From positions 1 through 38,694 of IMG/VR virus record IMGVR_UViG_3300021963_000295: a stretch of DNA of 38,694 bases; one strand, given 5' to 3'. Source of the DNA: a virus. The notes beneath the pieces were generated by a model, which had not been told where the DNA came from, ran no database searches, and saw only the letters and a list, made by a program, of their open reading frames with translations. The translations under genes and the position numbers were made by a program. This document shows positions 15,664-22,564 of the stretch, piece after piece; within the stretch, counting starts at the first letter, position 1; the number at the start of each line of letters is the position of its first letter.

Positions 15664-16143
15664 TTAACCTATTGAAATTGTTCTTTTCTTTGGTTTTTCC
15701 GGTTCTCTCTTTGGAATCTGTAACTCCAATACCCCATCTTCAAATGAAGCTTTGATACCATCTAAATCAAAGATTTTAGAATCCGCTGTAAAACTTCTTA
15801 AAAACGATGAACGTTTAACTTCTCTACGAAGATATGTACCACCTTCTTTTTCGTTTGCTTTACTTGCCTTTTCTCCTTTTAATGTAATCACATCACCATC
15901 TACATCAATGGTAATTTGTTCTTTGGTTAAACCAGGAACTTCTGCTACAATCTCAATACGGTCATCAAAGTTAATGATGTCACATTTTGGATAAGCGTTT
16001 TGTTGGAATGGGTTAATACCTATTTCCTTTGTTAATTCAGGAAATGATTCTGAAAATACTTTATCGAATAAAGTATCTAATGGTGAGAAGAACTCGTCCC
16101 TAAATTGGGGGATAGGGAAACCCCTTTGAATTTGATTTTTCAT
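15664..16143 (-). CDS. hsp20: Small heat-shock protein (Hsp20)
   Basis: 159 residues. A variable N-terminus, then an alpha-crystallin domain (about 50-140): CDIINFDDRIEIVAEVPGL, the EQITIDVDGDVITLKGEK strands, YLRREVKRSSFLRSF, and the A-x-x-x-x-G-V-L signature as ASFEDGVLELQIPK. Ends with a short ISIG tail, equivalent to the I-x-I/V oligomer anchor. It holds unfolding proteins in the cytoplasm. Cyanomyoviruses are known to carry hsp20. It stands alone between a terminator and its own leader, which holds a GC-rich dyad and a late-type box, so it probably accumulates late, perhaps for virion assembly. Confidence 0.95.
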   Translation of the reverse strand: MKNQIQRGFPIPQFRDEFFSPLDTLFDKVFSESFPELTKEIGINPFQQNAYPKCDIINFDDRIEIVAEVPGLTKEQITIDVDGDVITLKGEKASKANEKEGGTYLRREVKRSSFLRSFTADSKIFDLDGIKASFEDGVLELQIPKREPEKPKKRTISIG

Positions 16144-16193
16144 TTTTTTACCTTTTTTAAGCGTTAAGTTTGTATCTCCTTTTGGATGATACG

Positions 16194-16218
16194 CCGATAT
16201 GCCGGCCGGCTCTATCGG
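16194..16218. repeat. GC-rich dyad in hsp20 leader
   Basis: CCGATA, one base, GCCGGCCGGC, two bases, TATCGG. The core is a 10-nt G/C-only palindrome and the outer arms are perfectly complementary. It lies 51 nt before the hsp20 ATG, downstream of the TATATTTATA box, in an otherwise AT-rich region. There is no following T-tract, so it is not a normal terminator. It could be a protein site, a cruciform or a 5'-UTR hairpin. Confidence 0.6.
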
Positions 16219-16220
16219 TT

Positions 16221-16230
16221 TATAAATATA
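16221..16230 (-). promoter_or_regulatory. Late-type promoter box for hsp20
   Basis: Minus strand TATATTTATA, 77 nt before hsp20 and just upstream of the GC-rich dyad, which would be in the leader RNA. No -33 TTTG at 20 nt. Confidence 0.45.
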
Positions 16231-16244
16231 GCCGTAGCTAAATT

Positions 16245-16892
16245 TTATGCATTTTGTCTTTCAATAATTGTACTCATATGGTCGGCCCAATGCAGTATAT
16301 ATTGAATTTTAGAACGAAGGTATTTTGAAGTATCATATACTTTGAAATACTTTTCATTATCTTCATCATATAATCCATCTGTAAGTTTAATACCAAAATA
16401 TTCATTTTCAGAATATTGAACTCCATAATGATTAAGTGTGAAAAATGTTCTATCGGTAATTGTCATAAAAGGAATATTTTCATTTCTCTTATAAACTTCA
16501 CCTCTATTTTCAATATGCCACTTTGAATCGTTTGGTACATAATGCAACTCATCTTTGATACCTAACTTACCTAAATCGTGATGTAGAGCTGCAAATAATA
16601 ATTGCTCATCGGTGAAATCAATAACACCACCAGCTTCTTCATATAATTTTTTCATACGAAGTGCGTTTTTACAAACATTCATTACGTGGTCAATATACCC
16701 ACCTTCATATGCATTGTGGTAGTTAAGATTACCACTTGCAGGTGATATAATCAAATTAGGACCTAATTCATCCATTGAATACATCGTTAATAACTTTTCC
16801 AATCTTTCAGGATTAGAACTACATGCTTTACGAACAAGGTTTAAAAACTTTTCGTAATTTTCTTCCAATTGTTTTTCTGTGTAACTTTTCAT
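16245..16892 (-). CDS. HD-domain phosphohydrolase
   Basis: 215 residues. HD-superfamily metal residues are visible: His in NLNYHNAYEGGYIDHVMNV, the HHDLGK motif near residue 104-109 (tandem His-Asp), LNHYGV, and the late Asp in ILHWADHMST. Such enzymes hydrolyse phosphate bonds in nucleotides, often dNTPs or cyclic nucleotides; the substrate cannot be told. I recall similar proteins in T4-like phages. Its ATG begins exactly 4 nt after a TATATTTG box, so its mRNA is probably leaderless. It lies after the 121-aa gene, whose 3' end overlaps this promoter. Confidence 0.75.
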   Translation of the reverse strand: MKSYTEKQLEENYEKFLNLVRKACSSNPERLEKLLTMYSMDELGPNLIISPASGNLNYHNAYEGGYIDHVMNVCKNALRMKKLYEEAGGVIDFTDEQLLFAALHHDLGKLGIKDELHYVPNDSKWHIENRGEVYKRNENIPFMTITDRTFFTLNHYGVQYSENEYFGIKLTDGLYDEDNEKYFKVYDTSKYLRSKIQYILHWADHMSTIIERQNA

Positions 16893-16896
16893 AATA

Positions 16897-16928
16897 CAAA
16901 TATACGTTTTTATTCTTGAATTTCCAAA
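16897..16928 (-). promoter_or_regulatory. Bacteroidetes-type promoter, leaderless geometry
   Basis: Minus strand TTTG (16925-16928), 20-nt spacer ending CG, TATATTTG (16897-16904). Only 4 nt separate the box from the ATG at 16892. The -33 box lies inside the 3' end of the 16910 gene. Confidence 0.75.
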
Positions 16929-17275
16929 TTTTCTTCAATATCTTCTCCACATAGAGCTGAATATAGTATGTCTAATTCTTCCTCACTACTACAAAATCCT
17001 AATCCATCCATATCCATCATTTCTATAAAAAATTGTCCTGGTTTTATACCAATCTCTTTCATTAATAATTGTTCATCGGTTGAAGATGATACTAACATTG
17101 GTGCAAATTCATCTTCTCTATATTTTGGAATTGCCAATGTCCAATAATAATGCCCATCTTCATCATTTCCATTTTCATCCATACCATCCCCAGCTATTAT
17201 TTTTTTCCAACCCTGTCTAATAAACGTTTCTTCGGTTATAGGAGTCATTGGTAGTTTAACTTCTTTCTTTCTCAT
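16910..17275 (-). CDS. 121-aa hypothetical acidic protein
   Basis: An acidic protein with LPMTPITEETFIRQGWKKI at the start, a pattern also seen in small Bacteroidetes prophage proteins ('PLTEE.L..NGF.K'). DGMDENGNDEDGHYYW follows, then GIKPGQFFIEMMDMDGLGF and an acidic tail with EELDILYSALCG. No enzyme motif recognised. Start overlaps the lipoprotein stop at 17275 (TAATG), so the two are coupled. A shorter start at MTPITEE (residue 10) is possible. Confidence 0.6.
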   Translation of the reverse strand: MRKKEVKLPMTPITEETFIRQGWKKIIAGDGMDENGNDEDGHYYWTLAIPKYREDEFAPMLVSSSTDEQLLMKEIGIKPGQFFIEMMDMDGLGFCSSEEELDILYSALCGEDIEENLEIQE

Positions 17276-17829
17276 TATTCAATTACTATTTTAGTATAAG
17301 CTATTTTATTACTCAATGTATTGTGTGCTTTTAATACCATCGTATCACCAATCATTTCTTTTATAGGACCAATCATATTTGAAAACTCGCCGTTTTTACC
17401 GGTGTATGATGCTATATTAGTGGTTGGTACTAATTCGGATTTAAGTGCCACAAATGGTGGTAATTTTACAATAGTAAACTGACCTGTAAAATAGTTTATA
17501 TATGCTTCACTTATTGTTGCAATTGTATCACCTCTTTGAACTGACCAAAACAAATTACTTTCCCATTCTATTTTATGTGGGTAATTTGGTTGTTGTCCGT
17601 TTACTAAAAATTTACCAACTACTCTATGAGTTTGTTGTTGTGAATATGGATTGTTTATAATCAAATGATAATATCCATTACTATCTTTTGATAAAGATTT
17701 AGTACCCGCTCTATTAAGGACCGAATCAATTACTAATTCGTAATTGTAAATTGGTTCAATGAATGTTTCATCTTTTTGACAAGATGCTAGTAATAATAAA
17801 CAAACGATAGGGGTTAAAAGTTTTTTCAT
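17275..17829 (-). CDS. Secreted lipoprotein, unknown
   Basis: 184 residues. Signal peptide with lipobox LLASC (Cys17) followed by QKDE. The rest is beta-rich and has no motif I recognise; it ends in AYTKIVIE. It overlaps the deoxyribonucleotidase gene's stop and the next gene's start, so it is co-expressed with cytoplasmic nucleotide genes. The Asp at +4 after Cys does not by itself decide between inner and outer membrane in Bacteroidetes. It may be an envelope or superinfection factor, but that is inference. Confidence 0.65.
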   Translation of the reverse strand: MKKLLTPIVCLLLLASCQKDETFIEPIYNYELVIDSVLNRAGTKSLSKDSNGYYHLIINNPYSQQQTHRVVGKFLVNGQQPNYPHKIEWESNLFWSVQRGDTIATISEAYINYFTGQFTIVKLPPFVALKSELVPTTNIASYTGKNGEFSNMIGPIKEMIGDTMVLKAHNTLSNKIAYTKIVIE

Positions 17830-18308
17830 TATAGAAGTTTTTTAAGTATAGAATCCCAATTCGGGTATTCATTAAATTGTTTTGTTTCGTAAGCCCATCC
17901 AAATCTTAATAGTTCACCTTTGAATTCACCTGCACCATTTGCAGTTCTATCATCAATAAGGTAATCACCAATTAACATTCCTTTAAGGTGAGTGATACAC
18001 ATTTTTTTGTGGAACAAACGTCCGAAGTATTCTTCAATCCAAAATCGTTTATCCATAGCCGCCATCGGGTTACCCCAAGGTGCCGCGGTAGCTATATACA
18101 ATTCATACTTACCACTTTCTGCTAATTTCTTAATAGCATCAACTGCACCATCAACGGGTTTTGGGTTTCTAAATATACCCGGTATGTGGTCATATCTACC
18201 TTTGTATGCAGTTTTAAGAAACACATTTTTTTCTATCGTTTCTTCAACGTGTCCGGCAAAATCAACCAAAACACCATCCATATCAATCCATACAATTTTC
18301 TTTGACAT
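17829..18308 (-). CDS. 5'(3')-deoxyribonucleotidase (NT5C-like, HAD)
   Basis: 159 residues. HAD fold of the NT5C family: motif I DMDGVLVDF (8-16, nucleophile Asp), a FRNPKPVDGAVDAIKKL cap, motif II Thr in YIATAAPWGNP, Lys in HKKMCITHLK and motif IV DYLIDDR. It removes phosphate from pyrimidine deoxynucleotide monophosphates; in a phage this may tune dNMP pools or discard an unwanted base. It starts 21 nt after a TATCTTTA promoter box which is nearly identical to that of the 24309 gene. Family sure, substrate inferred. Confidence 0.85.
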   Translation of the reverse strand: MSKKIVWIDMDGVLVDFAGHVEETIEKNVFLKTAYKGRYDHIPGIFRNPKPVDGAVDAIKKLAESGKYELYIATAAPWGNPMAAMDKRFWIEEYFGRLFHKKMCITHLKGMLIGDYLIDDRTANGAGEFKGELLRFGWAYETKQFNEYPNWDSILKKLL

Positions 18309-18329
18309 ATCTTATCTTTCTTTATATAG

Positions 18330-18361
18330 TAAAGATACGAAAAATATCTGATATTACCAAA
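18330..18361 (-). promoter_or_regulatory. Bacteroidetes-like promoter, TATCTTTA variant
   Basis: Minus strand TTTG (18358-18361), 20-nt spacer ending TTCG, TATCTTTA (18330-18337). The leader CTATATAAAGAAA then TAAGAT before the ATG matches the promoter at 24489. The -33 box abuts the T-tract of the hairpin at 18366. Confidence 0.7.
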
Positions 18362-18365
18362 TAAA

Positions 18366-18410
18366 AAAAGGGGAATAACTCATTGAAAATCAACAAGTTA
18401 CGCCCCTTTT
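18366..18410 (-). terminator. PhoH terminator enclosing palindromic repeat 1
   Basis: Outer stem AAAAGGGG (18366-18373) with CCCCTTTT (18403-18410). Inside is a 29-nt repeat unit (18374-18402) whose core TAACT..TTGA-AAA-TCAA..AGTTA is itself paired. On the minus strand a run of seven T follows and merges into the next promoter's TTTGG. It lies 17 nt beyond the phoH stop. Confidence 0.75.
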
Positions 18411-18439
18411 TATAAGTCATTGAAAATCAATTAGTTATA
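18411..18439. repeat. 29-bp palindromic repeat 2
   Basis: Arms TATAAGTCATTGA and TCAATTAGTTATA around AAA, complementary but for two positions. The last phoH codons and stop (18427 onward) are inside it. Same length and core as the units at 24543, 24589 and 24614. Confidence 0.65.
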
Positions 18440-19269
18440 ACTTCCTCATTTTCAACCACTTCTTCATCTGGAAAAGGGTTAAAACTGAAATCTAGCTCAT
18501 ATTGGTTATTTTCACCTAAATAAATTTCTTCTTCTAATTCATATCGTTCCAATACTCTTTTAACAATGCCAGAACGGATACAATCTTCTTTTGTAAATTC
18601 AATCTGATAAACTCCTTTTAGTTTACCCAATCGTTTCCACACATCAAAAAATCCACTTTTTGTATAAGCGGGTGAACCATTATTTTTGTACTTATCACAT
18701 TGAGAAAGGTCACCTTCAATGATTAATTTGGCATCATCCGAAATACGAGTAATTAATGTTTTTAGTTGTTGCGGTGATGCGTTTTGCGCTTCATCTAAAA
18801 TAATATAACTCTTTTCAAAGTTTATACCTCTTAAAAAGTTTAATACTCTAAACTCAATCTTTCCTTGGTCAATCAACTTTTTAGTTTCAACCGGTCCTAT
18901 AATTTTGTGCATTATATATAAAGATGATTCATTGTGTACTGCTATCTTCTCCATTAAATCACCAGGCAAATGCCCTAATTTATCTTCACTACCAACATCA
19001 ACAGTTGGATTTATTATAATTAATTTTTCAATATGCGATAAACGATGTAATAATAACTCTAAACCTTTTTGTATTGATATGTATGTTTTTCCTGCCCCCG
19101 CTAAAGCATGACCCATTATAATATTATGGTTGGGATGCTCAATTGCTTTGTAAAATCTCTTTTGATTGTATGTTTTAAATTTTATTTTCTTTATAACCTT
19201 TGGATACGATAACTTATACTCTTTAACTACCTCTTTTGGAACTTCTTCCTCTTTTACCTTTTTAGCCAT
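18427..19269 (-). CDS. phoH: PhoH-like P-loop ATPase
   Basis: 280 residues. Walker A GHALAGAGKT (53-62), Walker B YIILDEAQNASPQQL (about 154-168) and sensor IIEGDLSQCDKY are those of the PhoH family. It binds and hydrolyses ATP and is suspected to act on RNA; phage PhoH proteins are common markers of marine phages. N-terminal basic tail and C-terminal acidic tail (EEVVENEEVITN) flank the core. Stop overlaps palindromic repeat 2, and a terminator follows. The 118-aa gene lies 6 nt upstream, in the same transcript. Confidence 0.9.
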   Translation of the reverse strand: MAKKVKEEEVPKEVVKEYKLSYPKVIKKIKFKTYNQKRFYKAIEHPNHNIIMGHALAGAGKTYISIQKGLELLLHRLSHIEKLIIINPTVDVGSEDKLGHLPGDLMEKIAVHNESSLYIMHKIIGPVETKKLIDQGKIEFRVLNFLRGINFEKSYIILDEAQNASPQQLKTLITRISDDAKLIIEGDLSQCDKYKNNGSPAYTKSGFFDVWKRLGKLKGVYQIEFTKEDCIRSGIVKRVLERYELEEEIYLGENNQYELDFSFNPFPDEEVVENEEVITN

Positions 19270-19275
19270 ATCAAT

Positions 19276-19629
19276 TTATTTTTTTGGTTTAACTGATGTA
19301 ACACTTTTAGGTTTCCCTCTAGTTTTTTTCAATTTAATGAGTTTCAATTTATTATGTATATCTCTACACAATTCGTATTTTTCTAATTTAATACAAAGGT
19401 TTAGTAGTTGTTCTAATGCTGGGACGTATTCTTCCCTACCGATTTTAGAAACTATATCGGAATCTTTAAAACGAAATAAAATGATGTGAGATTTTTTGGA
19501 TTTGATTGCAAATGTTAATCGTTGAAATGTCTGATGGAGAAGTGTATCACCATAATCATTAAGATATTTGTTAATAATAGGATTACTACTATTAAGGTAC
19601 TTCTTCCATGCAACATTTGGATTAACCAT
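19276..19629 (-). CDS. Basic hypothetical protein (118 aa)
   Basis: Starts at ATG 19629 (MVNPNVAWKKYL); a TTG 6 nt upstream is possible. Helical, basic, with a lysine-rich tail (KKTRGKPKSVTSVKPKK) that suggests nucleic-acid contact. No motif recognised. A late-type box lies 19 nt upstream, and phoH follows after 6 nt. It may be a transcript leader for phoH, or a virion protein. Confidence 0.55.
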   Translation of the reverse strand: MVNPNVAWKKYLNSSNPIINKYLNDYGDTLLHQTFQRLTFAIKSKKSHIILFRFKDSDIVSKIGREEYVPALEQLLNLCIKLEKYELCRDIHNKLKLIKLKKTRGKPKSVTSVKPKK

Positions 19630-19648
19630 CGGCAACCATTTTATTACA

Positions 19649-19658
19649 TATAAATATA
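19649..19658 (-). promoter_or_regulatory. Late-type promoter box (TATATTTATA)
   Basis: Minus strand TATATTTATATG, 19 nt before ATG 19629; same sequence and distance as at 15598 and 30645. Confidence 0.5.
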
Positions 19659-19670
19659 ACCAAACAATCT

Positions 19671-21326
19671 TTATCCAAATGCAGTTTGTGCATTAGTTTG
19701 TTGCTGTTGTTTTTCTAATATACTTTTTCCTATGTTTTGAAAATATTTTTGAGTTGATGAAAATCTATCATCTCCTTTTGGTTTACCATCAAGTGTTAAT
19801 TTACCACTCTTGGTTATATTATTAATTTCAAATTCAATATCTTCTTTTCGTTTAGTTAGACGTTCTAATTCAGCCATAGATTTATCGTATGCTTCTTTTT
19901 GTTTCTTAAATTCTTTCTTTTGTTTTGCTTTACCAACAAAGAATTTAACAATACCAACTGCTGCCATAATACCCGCTCCAATTGGACCAGTAGCTGCACC
20001 TAATATTTTCGCGCCAGCCCCTTTTATAAGTCCTTTTGTAATAGCTTTTTTTACTATCGCTTTTCCTAATTCTATGGTTGCGGTTTTTCTTATTTCTTTT
20101 GCAACTTTTATTGCTACTGCTCCTTTTGGCTGAACAGCTCCCTTACTACTTTGTACTATATCATTAACTGCAATACCAGTTCTGATTGCAGCTGCACCAA
20201 GATCTGTTTGAGCCGCTCTATTAATTAATCCAGAAACTTGTTTAGTTTTATTACCTACAAATTTAGTAGCAGCTCCAACCTTATTACCAACTTTAGTTGC
20301 TGCCGTTTTTACACTATTTACTACGTTTTTAAAATTAAATGCCCTTTTTGTTAGTTCTTTCGTTACAGTTATAGTTGGAGCTCCAATTCTATTACCCAAC
20401 GAGTCTACAAGTCCACCCGATACAACTTTATTTTGTAAAGCAGTCATTCCGGCTTGATTTAAATTAGTTATCTTTGGAATACTAGATGTAGTTTTAATAA
20501 TAGCTGGGGCTGCAGCTCTTAATGCCTTACTTGCTTTTTCTGCAGCTACAAATGATTTAAGAGCAGTGGCTCCTTTTGCCACACTAAGAGCTCCTAATCC
20601 TAAACTAATAATTTCTAATACGGATGTTTTTCGTTTTTTAGGTTCGGCCGGTATATCCCCTTGCATCGCAGCAATAGCTTCTTCAACATCTTCTAACTCA
20701 AAGTATAATTCTTCTAATCTATTAGCTAGTGCAACCGCCTTTGCACTATTTGGTGTAAATTCACCCGTATCTGGATTATATTCTCCAATTTCATAATCAG
20801 CAATTTTTTCAGCAGGTAATACTCCATTACTATCATCATCCAACGGGTTTACCGGTGCTACAACCCAATCGATATACTGAACTAATGTTATATAATCAAT
20901 TGTATTATCCGCTACCAAAAATAAGTTTTGATTTTGTTTTACACCAGTTCCTAAATCTATTAATTTTAAATCATTAAATAATGCTATTTGTTTATCAATT
21001 GTAATCCTTACAAAAAGATTCTCATTTAAAGCATTATTAATAAAAAATGGATTGTTTTCCGTAATTGATATTAATAAATCATCATAAAACGGTTGTGAGG
21101 TGAAATATCTAGTTTCATCAGATACCATCGATTCTTTGATAGCAAGAATAAATCTAAATGAAGTATTTTCTATAACTTCTATATCATTTAGATTAGGATT
21201 CGTATATGGTTTTACATTATCCTTTTCGTAATTACCTACTACGGCGAAGTTTCCATCAAGGGTTCTGCCGTAATTATCAATCGAAGGATATACGTTTGGA
21301 TATAATAATAAGTTTTGATATTCCAT
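19671..21326 (-). CDS. 551-aa protein with Gly-rich hydrophobic hairpin, virion/ejection-like
   Basis: An N-terminal domain of about 190 residues (MEYQNLLLYPNVYPS..., with FTSQPFYDDLLISIT and ITLVQYIDWVVAPVNPLDDD) is followed by a coiled coil (about 205-225) and a long alanine/lysine-rich middle. A glycine/alanine hydrophobic hairpin, GAKILGAATGPIGAGIMAA then VGIVKFFVG (about 440-470), and a basic coiled coil follow. This mix resembles phage internal or ejection proteins, or pore-forming proteins. It has a late-type box and stands apart from enzyme genes. Family not recognised; structural role is inference. Confidence 0.55.
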   Translation of the reverse strand: MEYQNLLLYPNVYPSIDNYGRTLDGNFAVVGNYEKDNVKPYTNPNLNDIEVIENTSFRFILAIKESMVSDETRYFTSQPFYDDLLISITENNPFFINNALNENLFVRITIDKQIALFNDLKLIDLGTGVKQNQNLFLVADNTIDYITLVQYIDWVVAPVNPLDDDSNGVLPAEKIADYEIGEYNPDTGEFTPNSAKAVALANRLEELYFELEDVEEAIAAMQGDIPAEPKKRKTSVLEIISLGLGALSVAKGATALKSFVAAEKASKALRAAAPAIIKTTSSIPKITNLNQAGMTALQNKVVSGGLVDSLGNRIGAPTITVTKELTKRAFNFKNVVNSVKTAATKVGNKVGAATKFVGNKTKQVSGLINRAAQTDLGAAAIRTGIAVNDIVQSSKGAVQPKGAVAIKVAKEIRKTATIELGKAIVKKAITKGLIKGAGAKILGAATGPIGAGIMAAVGIVKFFVGKAKQKKEFKKQKEAYDKSMAELERLTKRKEDIEFEINNITKSGKLTLDGKPKGDDRFSSTQKYFQNIGKSILEKQQQQTNAQTAFG

Positions 21327-21330
21327 ATAG

Positions 21331-21340
21331 ATAAATATAT
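21331..21340 (-). promoter_or_regulatory. Late-type promoter box (ATATATTTAT)
   Basis: Minus strand ATATATTTAT, 4 nt before the ATG at 21326. If it is a promoter, the transcript has little or no leader. The short distance makes it less certain than the other members. Confidence 0.35.
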
Positions 21341-21355
21341 CTATACAAAATTCCT

Positions 21356-21721
21356 CTACTTAGCCCACTTACCTCTTTGTACTAATTGAGCAATAATTCC
21401 ATAAACGGAAAGATCTTGGTAAGTATCTTGTACGGATTCTCCCACCTCATCGGGCTGTCCTAATACTATTAATTGTTTTAATCGCTGTACTTTATCATTA
21501 ATTCTAAACCAAAGACCTGTAAGTGATAGTTTAATATCTTCGTTTGTTTGTAGGGACGTTCCTACCGAAATGTTGCCAGGTCCATAATTTCTTTGTTTCT
21601 TACAAAAGGTTTCATACATTTCAGCCTGTATTTTCTTAAATTCATCCATCATTTGTGGATATTCTCTTTCGCAATATTCGATTGCAGATTCTTCTTTTTT
21701 AATGTTTGGTTTTGCCGGCAT
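21356..21721 (-). CDS. DUF1599 / nucleotide-modification-associated domain 1 protein
   Basis: 121 residues from MPAKPN (21721); the longer frame to 21787 would cross the promoter. The domain reads FKKIQAEMYETFCKKQRNYG, then DIKLSLTGLWFRINDKVQRLKQL, and SVQDTYQDLSVYGIIAQLVQRGKW. This all-helical layout with K-x-x-x-Y-G, R-x-x-D-K-x-x-R-L and D-x-x-x-Y fits DUF1599, called Nmad1 because it occurs with phage DNA-base modification genes. Activity is not established. No modification enzyme is evident in this window. Host-like promoter 26 nt upstream. Confidence 0.7.
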   Translation of the reverse strand: MPAKPNIKKEESAIEYCEREYPQMMDEFKKIQAEMYETFCKKQRNYGPGNISVGTSLQTNEDIKLSLTGLWFRINDKVQRLKQLIVLGQPDEVGESVQDTYQDLSVYGIIAQLVQRGKWAK

Positions 21722-21747
21722 ATATGTAGATATTTTTATTCGTTTCA

Positions 21748-21779
21748 CAAATATACGAATAATTTTTGATACTACCAAG
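21748..21779 (-). promoter_or_regulatory. Bacteroidetes-type promoter for DUF1599 gene
   Basis: Minus strand CTTG (21776-21779), 20-nt spacer ending TTCG, TATATTTG (21748-21755). The -33 box has one change from TTTG, but the rest fits exactly. The 207-nt gap to the next gene holds nothing else I can assign. Confidence 0.65.
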
Positions 21780-21928
21780 CAAAACAAACTTTATTTGAAA
21801 AAATGAAAAATTTTTCCACATTTGTTTACGTTTGGGGTTTTTGGACCATAGTTATTGACACTAGACTATTTAACCAGGGAATAAGAAAGCAGTATAAATA
21901 AAGACATTAACAAGGAACTTGGAGCTGC

Positions 21929-22129
21929 TTACAGTTCTGAAAAACTACCATCTTCTTTTTGCAAAGATATTTTATATCCTCTACCATCGGTATCGGAATG
22001 CTTCAATTCGTTTAATTTAATTTCAGCTTCTTCTATTGTAGAAAATGAATGTATAACATCACTATCGTTTATTTTTAATACCCAAATAAGATTGTTGTTA
22101 GGTATAAGTTGCTTGTGAATAACGTACAT
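21929..22129 (-). CDS. 66-aa hypothetical protein
   Basis: A small mixed protein: a beta start (YVIHKQLIPNNNLIWVLKI), a helix (TIEEAEIKLNELKH) and a short tail with GRGYKISLQKEDG. The layout 'strand-strand-helix' with an S-x-EEA motif is common in single-domain phage proteins, but no family is recognised. It lies 2 nt after the broken small membrane gene. Confidence 0.5.
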   Translation of the reverse strand: MYVIHKQLIPNNNLIWVLKINDSDVIHSFSTIEEAEIKLNELKHSDTDGRGYKISLQKEDGSFSEL

Positions 22130-22131
22130 TT

Positions 22132-22300
22132 TTATTTTATTAATTTTTTAAATAATATCTTTTTAGCCCACACACTTCGTAACCCTACCCATTGGTAATA
22201 TCTATATTTCAATTGTTGCGAAGAAATTATAAAGAAAACAAAACCAAACACCAATAACAAAAGATTAATTAACTTTGATATGGTGGTTGATATTATCATT
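22132..22300 (-). pseudogene. Small membrane-protein gene with apparent frameshift
   Basis: ATG at 22300 overlaps the upstream stop as TAATG, a sign of coupling. That frame gives 32 residues (MIISTTISKLINLFVIG...) and stops at 22202. The frame one base off runs on without stop to 22132, with a convincing continuation: a hydrophobic stretch, then QQLKYRYYQWVGLRSVWAKK. Removing one base from the T5 run (A5 on plus, about 22259-22263) would join them into a 55-aa single-TM protein. So there is a mutation, a sequencing error in a homopolymer, or frameshifting. A TTG-start 42-aa gene is also possible. Confidence 0.4.
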
Positions 22301-22544
22301 ATCTCTTTTTTAACAATGATTTAATATCACAATAACAGGCATTAGCTCCGTGTGCAATGGCCATTAATATCCACATCCAAGTCATTTCACCTAAACCTAA
22401 AAGGGTTTTTGATTCACCAACACTAATTAATAAGTTTGGAGAGCAATGAGTGATTGTAGATTGTGGTTGATAGAAATAAAATGCTAATACTAAAAATAAA
22501 AAAGAAACCCAATATCGTAGTATGTAGTATTTTATTTTACTCAT
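22299..22544 (-). CDS. Small two-TM membrane protein
   Basis: About 81 residues from MSKIKYY (22544); a start 5 codons earlier at 22559 is possible. Two hydrophobic segments (about 8-25 and 50-66) flank a loop with CSPNLLISVGESKTLLG, and the end is ANACYCDIKSLLKKR. No family recognised. It follows the helicase gene closely and its stop overlaps the next start. Confidence 0.5.
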   Translation of the reverse strand: MSKIKYYILRYWVSFLFLVLAFYFYQPQSTITHCSPNLLISVGESKTLLGLGEMTWMWILMAIAHGANACYCDIKSLLKKR

Positions 22545-22564
22545 ACTAATAAATATCATCTAAT

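Noticed and set aside
16194-16218. GC-rich dyad as an intrinsic terminator
   Set aside because: No T-tract follows on either strand, and it lies between a promoter-like box and the hsp20 start.
17992-18351. Plus-strand 119-aa open frame
   Set aside because: Lies antisense to the clear NT5C gene and its promoter; has no domain.
21722-21928. Possible tRNA or small RNA in a 207-nt gap
   Set aside because: No T-arm or acceptor pairing could be found; only the DUF1599 promoter is assignable and short frames have no support.
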